Shown here piece by piece: positions 1 to 6,163 of a stretch of DNA of 8,227 nucleotides. This DNA comes from Thermoplasmata archaeon (GTDB taxonomy: Archaea; Thermoplasmatota; DTKX01; GCA-020343715). Each line of letters opens with the position of its first letter. The stretch's first letter is position 1. The DNA is taken from contig CP070808.1 of NCBI GenBank assembly GCA_020343715.1, forward strand, positions 1,757,976 through 1,766,202, read 5' to 3'. The notes below the pieces were generated by a model. That model worked only from the letters and a program-made list of their open reading frames with translations, was not told the DNA's origin and ran no database searches. A program made the translations under genes and the position numbers.

Positions 1-3000
1 GGTCCTTATACAGGCGCCGGGAGATCTGGAGGGCGGTGTAGGCCCCCAGGAAGAGGCCGAAGGCCAGCGCCATGACGCCCAGGGTGTAGAAGGTCTCGGG
101 GGGTATGAAGGGCTGGGCGGTGACGGGGCCAGGTCCCGCGGGGAAGTTGGAGAGCGTTCCCCAGAAGATGTCCCAGGCGGCCCAGCCCCACATGGCCACG
201 ATGGGCAGGTTCCGGGCGATGAGCACCCCCACGAACACGGGGATGAAGACCAGGGCGTACCGGTTCAGCAATCTCCCGGCGGGCTCGCCCAGGCTGTTGC
301 CCGTGAGCCGCACCACCAGGTGCTCGCCTGCCAGAACGATGATGAAGGGCACGGTGAAGCTGGCCAGCACGATGAGGGACCGGAGGGCCACCAGTCGGCC
401 CACACCGCCGCCGAAGGCCGCTGCCACGTATAGGGCGAGGAGCAGCGCCTGGAGCAGCACGATGAGGGCTCGGCGGGGGGCGGTGAACCAGCCCGACCAG
501 CGGGCGAACGCCCATCGGTCGAAGAGCCAAGTTCCGACGGCCAGGCCTACGCCGACTGCGGCCAGACCCAGGGCGCCCATGGAGGGCTCCATGGCGAAGG
601 CCACGTCGGTCAGGTCCACCCACCATGCGCGGGTGAGCACCAGCATGTAGGGGATGGAGATGCCCATCAGGAGCAGCGCCGCCCACGCCTCGTCCCGGTG
701 CACCTTCTTGGGCTCGTACACGTCCTTGCCGTAGTCCCGGAGCATGGGGACCACCGACGCCTCCTGGACGTCGGGGTTGTTCTGGACGCAGGAGAAGCAC
801 ATGGAGCAGTAGCCGGGGCGCTTCTCCCCCTCCTTCCAGATGCAGGCCCCGCCCCGCTTGGTGGTGTCCGCCCGGGTCTGGACGCCGATCTTGAACAGGG
901 AGAAGCGGGCGATGAGCTCCTCGATGACGCCGTCGCGGCACACGAACCGGCAGTAGGTGCGCTTGCCGAAGGTGACCGAGACGAAGAAGTTGAGCAGCAG
1001 GATGGCCAGCATGAAGGTGGCCACCGCCCATGGGTAGAGGTCGATGGAGAACACGATCTCCACCCAGAAGCCCGCCAAAAGAAGGACGAAGGCGACCCAC
1101 AGCCCGGTCAGCCAGTAGGGCCACTGCTTCCACTCACGACGGGGAGCCAGCTTCTTGGCCCAGGTGTCCATGAAGCCGCAGGCCTCGAAGTAGCACCACA
1201 GTCGGCCGAAGAAGGCGTAGAGGATGAGCATGCCCGGGAGGTAGTACACCCACCCGATCATGGTGGTGAAGTTCTGGGTCGGGTCCTGGGTGCCGAAGAA
1301 CCCGATGTAGATGGACACCACGAAGAAGAGGAACATGGGCATCTGGAGCCAGCCCTGCAGCTTGGCGCTCCTGACGACCTTGGTCAGGACCCGGGAGACC
1401 ATCCGGAAGGACCACATGGGCTTGATGAACCCCTGCTCGCCGCCCGCCCCTGCCGTGGCGTCCACCACGCCCCGGCGGCGGATGAAGGCGGTCCCGGTGA
1501 CGGTGAGGGCCATCACGAAGCCCGCCAGCAGGCCCAGGGTCAGACCCAGGTTGCCCATCTGCCCCTCGGGGGGCGGGCTGACCCGCAGGGCCATGGTGCC
1601 CAGGACCCGGCCCTCCACCACCACCTCGAGGCCGTACTCCCCGTGGGCCTCCATCACGTGGTCGAAGGAGGTCTCGCCTCCTTGGCCAGTCGTGCCCTGG
1701 AGCACCGCCTCCACGCGACCTTTGGGGTCGTACACCGTCACGGTCAGCGGGACGTCGCCCCGGGGGACGCCCCTCTCGGTGACCGAGAACACTATCCTGT
1801 CGTCGGGTCCCCAGGCCTTGGTCTCGCGGACCCACCTGGGGGTGACCACCAGGGCGTCGGCAGGGTCCCTGCCCACGACGATGGGGCCGACAACCACGTC
1901 CCACACCTCGGTGGTGCCCCCGATGACCGGCACGTCGTAGGTCACGTTGGCCATCCACGCGGCCCAGACACCGCCGTCGTGCTCCACGGTCGCCATGTTG
2001 AGCAGGTCCCGGGTGTCGTCGGCCACGAAGGGCTCGAGGGGGGACCAGTGTCCGCCCCCCTGGCTGACCCTGTGGACCAGGTCGTAGGTGGAGCCCACGG
2101 TCACGCCGTCGTCGTCGGTGTGCCAGTACACCGACACGTTGCCCTCGACCATGGCCAGGCGGGGCTTTCCGTTGTTGGCGTTGCCCTGGCGGACCGCCAG
2201 GTCCTGGACGGGGCCGAACCCCTCCAGGTCCCAATCCCGGAACATTATCGTGGTGGCGTCGTAGCCCAGGTCAGCACCGCCCCGCTGCCACACCATGCAC
2301 AACCTGTGACCGTCCCACATGAGGTCGATCCATACGTCCTCTCCGCTGGTCCCTCCGGTGTAGTCCTCGATGTCGTGCCACACGCCGGACCACGTCCACC
2401 TGCCGCTGACGGCCATGCCCGTCTCAAGACCCCTGTGGCCTGGGACCTCCCGGACCACACGGGTGTGCCACACGACGTGGGACCCCAGAGGGGTGCCGAT
2501 GGCCCGGGGGAGGAAGTCGTTGTCGGAATCGCCAGCGGGCGTGACCTCCACGACTGCCCCGTCGGAACCGGGCCCCAGGTGGGTGACCACTATGTCCTGG
2601 TCGGGGCCGTCGGATATCACCGCGCTGTTGGTGGTCCAGGCCACCATTAGCCCGTATCGGGTGGATGCGATGGAGGGCAGGACGTCCTCGGCGCCATCGT
2701 CGGGGGATGGCACCTCCAGGATGGGACCCCATGTGGTCCCGTCGAAGGTGCGGTACACCAGGTCGTTGTCGGAGCCCTCGGTCACATCGGGGTCCGGGGT
2801 GGACCAAACGGCATAGAGGAGGCCGTCGTGGACCGCCACGTCGAAGCCCGCCACGCGGATGAGCTCGCCCTCCCGGGTCAGGTTCGTCGGGTCGGGGCTG
2901 TTTATCGCCATCAGCGGCCCCCACTGGGTGCCGTTCATTGCCCTGGACATCAGGCTCTCGGTGACCACGGTGGTGCCCGTGGACTTTATCCAGAAGGCAA

Positions 3001-3214
3001 GGAGGTCACCGTTGTACGAGACCAGCTCGGGGAACATGTCGTCCACGCTGGAGGCGGACACGTCCACGGGGGGGACGTCCCCTCCGGTGCCCGGCGCCAC
3101 CAGGGGCGTGGGCTCGAAGTCCTCGAACCCGTAGGGGGAGATGCAGGCCGCCACCCCGGGCGCCAAGAGGAGCACCACCAATAATACGGTGAACGGTACC
3201 GCTCTCCACGACAT
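1..3214 (-). CDS. Exported beta-propeller / Ig-like / membrane polyferredoxin (FtrD/NapH-like) fusion protein, 3' end beyond window
   Basis: One uninterrupted frame of 1071 codons runs from ATG 3214 off the left edge. Order: signal peptide (1-23; VAAC at 21-24 could be a lipobox with C24); seven-bladed beta-propeller (about 63-445), each blade having a Gly-rich turn then a V-x-W strand (VAWTT, VVWHT, MVWQR, VYWHT, AAWMAN) and often a GTxWGP-like turn; Ig-like domain (about 470-550); TM1 (556-578) closed by IRRR; four helices (about 622-644, 652-672, 700-720, 729-749); Cys pairs C674/C679 and C755/C759; C791 and C803-x2-C806-x2-C809; then at least six more helices. The four-helix plus Cys arrangement resembles NapH/FtrD/CcoG-type polyferredoxins, which carry electrons through 4Fe-4S clusters on the cytoplasmic side. 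Helix count puts the propeller outside and all eight Cys inside. FTR1 lies 91 bp upstream, so a redox role in iron uptake is inferred. ATG 3214 is chosen because it precedes the signal peptide; an in-frame TGA lies at 3241-3239, with GTGs at 3226 and 3223 as alternatives. The final C-terminus is not visible. Confidence 0.88.
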   Translation of the reverse strand, partial: MSWRAVPFTVLLVVLLLAPGVAACISPYGFEDFEPTPLVAPGTGGDVPPVDVSASSVDDMFPELVSYNGDLLAFWIKSTGTTVVTESLMSRAMNGTQWGPLMAINSPDPTNLTREGELIRVAGFDVAVHDGLLYAVWSTPDPDVTEGSDNDLVYRTFDGTTWGPILEVPSPDDGAEDVLPSIASTRYGLMVAWTTNSAVISDGPDQDIVVTHLGPGSDGAVVEVTPAGDSDNDFLPRAIGTPLGSHVVWHTRVVREVPGHRGLETGMAVSGRWTWSGVWHDIEDYTGGTSGEDVWIDLMWDGHRLCMVWQRGGADLGYDATTIMFRDWDLEGFGPVQDLAVRQGNANNGKPRLAMVEGNVSVYWHTDDDGVTVGSTYDLVHRVSQGGGHWSPLEPFVADDTRDLLNMATVEHDGGVWAAWMANVTYDVPVIGGTTEVWDVVVGPIVVGRDPADALVVTPRWVRETKAWGPDDRIVFSVTERGVPRGDVPLTVTVYDPKGRVEAVLQGTTGQGGETSFDHVMEAHGEYGLEVVVEGRVLGTMALRVSPPPEGQMGNLGLTLGLLAGFVMALTVTGTAFIRRRGVVDATAGAGGEQGFIKPMWSFRMVSRVLTKVVRSAKLQGWLQMPMFLFFVVSIYIGFFGTQDPTQNFTTMIGWVYYLPGMLILYAFFGRLWCYFEACGFMDTWAKKLAPRREWKQWPYWLTGLWVAFVLLLAGFWVEIVFSIDLYPWAVATFMLAILLLNFFVSVTFGKRTYCRFVCRDGVIEELIARFSLFKIGVQTRADTTKRGGACIWKEGEKRPGYCSMCFSCVQNNPDVQEASVVPMLRDYGKDVYEPKKVHRDEAWAALLLMGISIPYMLVLTRAWWVDLTDVAFAMEPSMGALGLAAVGVGLAVGTWLFDRWAFARWSGWFTAPRRALIVLLQALLLALYVAAAFGGGVGRLVALRSLIVLASFTVPFIIVLAGEHLVVRLTGNSLGEPAGRLLNRYALVFIPVFVGVLIARNLPIVAMWGWAAWDIFWGTLSNFPAGPGPVTAQPFIPPETFYTLGVMALAFGLFLGAYTALQISRRLYKD

Positions 3215-3270
3215 AACCTGCACCACCCGCGCGACGCGTCATAAGGAGGTTGGTACGGTCTTTGAACGAG

Positions 3271-3278
3271 CTTATAAG
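3271..3278 (-). promoter_or_regulatory. Putative archaeal TATA box for the propeller-polyferredoxin gene
   Basis: CTTATAAG stands out in the otherwise GC-rich 91-bp gap between the FTR1 stop and ATG 3214. With the usual archaeal spacing of about 25 bp, transcription would start near 3248 and leave a leader of roughly 35 nt. It suggests the fusion gene can be transcribed separately from FTR1. No TTCGG/CCGAA half-sites like those before FTR1 are seen here. The match is short and unsupported by other elements. Confidence 0.45.
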
Positions 3279-3305
3279 GCGGGCACCTGAAGGTGGTCCC
3301 GTCCC

Positions 3306-4238
3306 TCACCTGTCGCCCTGGCCCGCATCGGGCCTACCGTTACGGGTCCCCGTGAGGACACGGGGGAGCGCCCTCAGCCTGGCGCCCGCCGCCTCCAGCA
3401 GGTCGGGGCGCTTGTAGGCGATGACCACCAGGGGTAGGAATATCGCCAGGTAGGCCACGTGCACGAAGACGCGTGCCCACTCCATCTTGACGGAGTACCC
3501 GAACATGACGGCGAAGACCGAGCCCACGGTGCCCTTGTGGTACCAGGGGCTGTCCGAGGGGACGTCCAGCTGGTAGGCGTACTCGCCCACCCAGCCAACC
3601 TGGGCCCCCACGGCCTCGCCGTACTCCAGCAGTTCGTGGACGCCGTAGCCCGCCAGGCCCGCGGCCAGCAGCACCAGCAGGATTGACGACAGGTAAAAGA
3701 ACCGCTTGAGGTCGATCCTCACGCCGAGCCTGAAGATGGCGTATGCGAGGGCCAGGGCCGTCACCAGGCCCAGGACCAGGCCCAGGACGGTCCCCGAGGG
3801 GTCCGATGAAGCGAAGGGGGTGAGGAACAGCACCGTCTCGAAGCCCTCACGGAAGACCATGATGAAGGCGAAGGCGACCAGGCCCATAACGGTCCCGGTC
3901 TCCACCACGTCGCGGGTCCTGTCCTTGATATCCTGCTCCACCCGGCTTCCCCGGAGGGCCATCCACAGGATCATCGTCGTCAGCACCGCCACGGCGATGA
4001 GGGCTGCCAGTCCCTCGAAGAGCTTCTCCGTGGCCTCCGTCAGGCTTCCGTACATCACGGCCACCGCCGCGCCGGCGGCGATGCTGGCGGCCGCCGCCAG
4101 GGCCACGCCCCACCAGATGTACTTGGTAAGGTGGAGCCTGTCCGTCTTTATCATGTAAGCCAGAACGATGCTCACGACCAGCGCGGCCTCGAGCACCTCC
4201 CGGAACGTTATGAGGTACTGTCCCAACATTGCCTTCAT
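3306..4238 (-). CDS. FTR1-family high-affinity iron permease
   Basis: This 310-residue multi-helix membrane protein belongs to the FTR1/EfeU/FtrC iron permease family, which moves ferric iron across the cytoplasmic membrane, usually coupled to iron oxidation. Two REXXE iron-binding motifs are visible: TFREVLEA (R13-E14-x2-E17) in helix 1 and VFREGFET (R130-E131-x2-E134) in helix 4. Seven hydrophobic segments can be drawn, at about 8-29, 41-64, 72-95, 115-135, 147-168, 177-200 and 255-280. GYGVHELLEYG near 200 matches the family's conserved region after helix 6. Length is close to the usual 270-290 residues, with a charged C-terminal tail. ATG 4238 has AGGGAG only two bases upstream; ATG 4229 (M4) would give better Shine-Dalgarno spacing, so either start is possible. 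It has its own TATA box and palindromic operator, and the polyferredoxin fusion follows 91 bp downstream. Family assignment is firm; specificity for iron is from the family. Confidence 0.95.
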   Translation of the reverse strand: MKAMLGQYLITFREVLEAALVVSIVLAYMIKTDRLHLTKYIWWGVALAAAASIAAGAAVAVMYGSLTEATEKLFEGLAALIAVAVLTTMILWMALRGSRVEQDIKDRTRDVVETGTVMGLVAFAFIMVFREGFETVLFLTPFASSDPSGTVLGLVLGLVTALALAYAIFRLGVRIDLKRFFYLSSILLVLLAAGLAGYGVHELLEYGEAVGAQVGWVGEYAYQLDVPSDSPWYHKGTVGSVFAVMFGYSVKMEWARVFVHVAYLAIFLPLVVIAYKRPDLLEAAGARLRALPRVLTGTRNGRPDAGQGDR

Positions 4239-4247
4239 TCTCCCTGT

Positions 4248-4284
4248 AATTCGGGTGGCCGAACCGAATTCGGTTAACCGAATT
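4248..4284. promoter_or_regulatory. Cluster of TTCGG/CCGAA half-sites, likely DtxR/IdeR-type metal-repressor operator
   Basis: AATTCGGTTAACCGAATT (4267-4284) is a perfect 18-bp palindrome. It overlaps a second perfect palindrome, AACCGAATTCGGTT (4262-4275). A third half-site, AATTCGG, lies at 4248-4254. In all, five TTCGG/CCGAA half-sites (4250-4254, 4259-4263, 4264-4268, 4269-4273, 4278-4282) fall within 33 bp. The core TTCGGTTAACCGAA agrees at 11 of 14 positions with TTAGGTTAGCCTAA, the first part of the DtxR consensus recalled from established work. The cluster begins at the 3' edge of the FTR1 TATA box and covers the expected transcription start, where bound repressor would block initiation. 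The palindromes are seen directly; the regulator family is inferred from likeness and from the iron-permease context. Confidence 0.7.
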
Positions 4285-4290
4285 TATATA
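4283..4290 (-). promoter_or_regulatory. Archaeal TATA box of the FTR1 gene
   Basis: TATATAAA read on the minus strand is a strong archaeal TATA-box match, set in a local AT-rich island. A start about 25 bp downstream (near 4260) would give a leader of about 22 nt containing AGGGAG before ATG 4238. The 3' end of the box overlaps the 18-bp palindrome, so TBP binding and repressor binding should compete. Confidence 0.75.
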
Positions 4291-4314
4291 GTGTTTGGTA
4301 TGCTGTTTTACTAT

Positions 4315-4329
4315 CGGGTCAACGGGTCA
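4315..4329. repeat. Short tandem direct repeat upstream of the FTR1 TATA box
   Basis: CGGGTCA occurs twice with an 8-bp period (4315-4321 and 4323-4329); on the minus strand this reads TGACCCGTTGACCCG. It ends about 25 bp upstream of the TATA box and 9 bp after the stop of the upstream propeller gene. It could be an activator half-site pair, but with only two copies it may be chance. Confidence 0.3.
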
Positions 4330-4337
4330 TGGGGACC

Positions 4338-6089
4338 TCAAATGGCGCCCCGCCGTCTCCTTATGAACAGGTAGCCCACGATGGCGAAGGCCGCCACCCA
4401 CAGGAAGGTCGAGATTGCGAAGTCGTGGTCCACCACCACGTGGTCGGGGACGGACCCCACCTCAACGGGCAGGGTTGCGATGGCATCGTCGTCCATGGCC
4501 ACCAGGATGGTGTACCCTCCCCTCTGGTGGTACCCGTGGTCGAACTCCACCTGACCCGCCTCGTCGGTGGTGCCCTGGAGGACCGCCTCCTTGGCCCCGT
4601 CGGGGTCGAGCACGACCACCTCCAGGTGGACGCCCGCCATGGGTCCCCCGGGACCCTCCACGGTCAGGACCGTCCTCTCGCCCGCGTCCTCGCAGAGCTT
4701 CCAGTCGACAAGGACCCTTTTGTCGGCATGGGGGTCGTCACCCAGGTGGGCCGGGGCCACGAACACGTCCCAAGCCTGGTGGGGCTCGAAGTCCGGGGGC
4801 TCGACGAAGGTCACGTTGGCCATCCACGCAGCCCACAGCTGGCCCCTGTGCTCCGCCAGTTGCACCCTCACCATGTCCTGTCCCATGTCGCCCTGGAAGA
4901 CCTCCACAGCACCCCATAGGCCACGACCGTCCCGGGCCCTGAAGACCAGGTCCTCGCTGGTGCCCAGGGACACCCCGTCGTCGTCGGTGTGCCAGTAGAC
5001 GCGGGGGCCCTCTCCGGTCAGGCCGATGGCGGGGCGTCCGTTGAAGCCCCCGTGGGCCCCACCGGTGATGTCCCGCTCGGGCCCCAGGCCCTCGGGGGTC
5101 CACTCCCGGAGGACTATCCTGCTGCGTTCGAAGCCCAGGGGCAGACCCGCCCGCTGCCAGACCATCATCAGCGCGTCCTCGTGCCAGATCATGTCCACCC
5201 ACAGGTCCTCGTAGCCCCCGACCCCCGACACATGGACGAGGGGACCGAGGGCATCGCCCTCGAGCACCCTGGCCTGGACGGTCACCTGGGTGGGACCCTC
5301 GGGGATCGTCTCCCTGTGATGCCACGCTATGAAGGACCCGCCGGGCACCGCCTCGATACGCGGGTTGAAGTCGTCCCCCCCGTCGATGGGAGAGGTTACG
5401 GCCACGGGGTCGGCCCAGCCATCGTCGTCGAGCCACGTGGCGGAGATGCGGCGGCCCGTCTCGGTCCCGGTGGACCAGGCCACCACCAGGCGGTCGCCTG
5501 AGGAGGCAACGGCGGGGGTCAGGTCGATGGCGGTGTCGCCGGCCGGGGTGATCTCGGTGATGGGACCCCACGCGGTCCCGTCGAATGTCCGGAAGACGAT
5601 GTCCCCGTCGGGGCCGTCGGCCTGCTCCACCGATGGGGTGCTCCACACGAACCACAGGAGGCCGTCGTGCTCCGCCACGTCGTAGCCGGCCAGCCGGATG
5701 TGCGTCCCCTCGAACTCCCCGTCCTCCGGGACGGGGTTGTTCACCACGACCCTCTCGCCCCATCCATCGGGGCCCAGGGTCCTCATGAACAGGTACTCGG
5801 TGACCTCAGGGTCCTCCTCCTCAGTGAGCCACGTCACGTGGAGGTGGCCACCGTACGAGAACAGCCGCTGCTGGAAGTCGGGCTCGTCATGGTCCGTCAC
5901 GTCCACGGGCTCCGTGTCCACGGGGGCCCTGGAGAACCTGGTGGGTCCGAAGGTACCGTCGACGCACAGGCCGTGCCTGGCGTCCGCCGAGGGGACGGCT
6001 AGGAGCATTAGGACGGTGGCGACCACGACGACGAGGAGAAGGAGGCCACAACCGCCCCTCCCGCAAGTCCGGCCGCGGGGCTGGCGCAT
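4338..6089 (-). CDS. Exported seven-bladed beta-propeller protein with Ig-like domain and C-terminal membrane anchor
   Basis: The 583-residue product has a basic N-terminus, a hydrophobic core (16-32) and a likely signal-peptidase site after SADA (37). Seven propeller blades span about 73-448, with recurring strand motifs (VTW, VVAW, IAWHH, MVWQR, VYWHTDDDG, AAWMANV) and turns such as FDGTAWGP. An Ig-like domain (about 455-540) follows, then one helix (557-576) ending in RRRR, which would anchor the protein with the propeller outside. The whole chain aligns by eye with residues 1-580 of the propeller-polyferredoxin protein: AAWMAN falls at 418-423 here and 416-421 there. It lacks the polyferredoxin part. 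Some propellers with such V-x-W blades are called sialidase-like, but no catalytic set is evident, so enzyme activity is not claimed. ATG 6089 is the only ATG after the in-frame TAA at 6113-6111. No Shine-Dalgarno is seen; a weak AT-rich patch near 6111-6119 fits a leaderless start. Binding or presenting iron beside FTR1 is inferred from context only. Confidence 0.88.
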   Translation of the reverse strand: MRQPRGRTCGRGGCGLLLLVVVVATVLMLLAVPSADARHGLCVDGTFGPTRFSRAPVDTEPVDVTDHDEPDFQQRLFSYGGHLHVTWLTEEEDPEVTEYLFMRTLGPDGWGERVVVNNPVPEDGEFEGTHIRLAGYDVAEHDGLLWFVWSTPSVEQADGPDGDIVFRTFDGTAWGPITEITPAGDTAIDLTPAVASSGDRLVVAWSTGTETGRRISATWLDDDGWADPVAVTSPIDGGDDFNPRIEAVPGGSFIAWHHRETIPEGPTQVTVQARVLEGDALGPLVHVSGVGGYEDLWVDMIWHEDALMMVWQRAGLPLGFERSRIVLREWTPEGLGPERDITGGAHGGFNGRPAIGLTGEGPRVYWHTDDDGVSLGTSEDLVFRARDGRGLWGAVEVFQGDMGQDMVRVQLAEHRGQLWAAWMANVTFVEPPDFEPHQAWDVFVAPAHLGDDPHADKRVLVDWKLCEDAGERTVLTVEGPGGPMAGVHLEVVVLDPDGAKEAVLQGTTDEAGQVEFDHGYHQRGGYTILVAMDDDAIATLPVEVGSVPDHVVVDHDFAISTFLWVAAFAIVGYLFIRRRRGAI

Positions 6090-6163
6090 GATGGGATGTA
6101 CTGGCCGGTGTTACAAGAATGATGCGCCGGAGCTGTACGTCGGTCCGACGAGGTGTGCCCCGG

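Noticed and set aside
1530..1660. Possible gene fusion by sequencing error between a propeller gene and a polyferredoxin gene
   Set aside because: The frame stays open through the junction. The first helix, its IRRR stop-transfer and the linker form a sensible chain, and the register was confirmed at positions on both sides (2290 and 592). An error would need to remove a stop exactly, so a true fusion is preferred.
6..2234. Two minus-strand open frames (6-1133 and 1134-2234) overlapping the fusion gene
   Set aside because: They are shifted relative to the real frame and translate to Arg/Gly/Pro-rich sequence. The true frame through the same DNA gives helices, cysteine motifs and propeller blades without a stop.
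698..2650. Long open frame on the plus strand (650 codons)
   Set aside because: It lies wholly antisense to the propeller-polyferredoxin gene. Its product is His/Gly/Pro/Asp-rich low-complexity sequence without domains, as expected from the opposite strand of a GC-rich gene.
3233..3240. GACGCGTC palindrome upstream of the fusion gene
   Set aside because: Eight-base palindromes are expected by chance in GC-rich DNA, and it has no second copy or link to the operator half-sites.
4291..4337. Transcription terminator after the propeller gene
   Set aside because: No stem-loop or T-run on the minus strand was found; the T-rich patch at 4306-4310 is on the plus strand.
4338..6089. Sialidase (neuraminidase) activity for the propeller protein
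   Set aside because: The repeats look BNR-like in spacing, but no Arg triad, FRIP motif or regular Asp-box series could be made out, so only a structural call is given.
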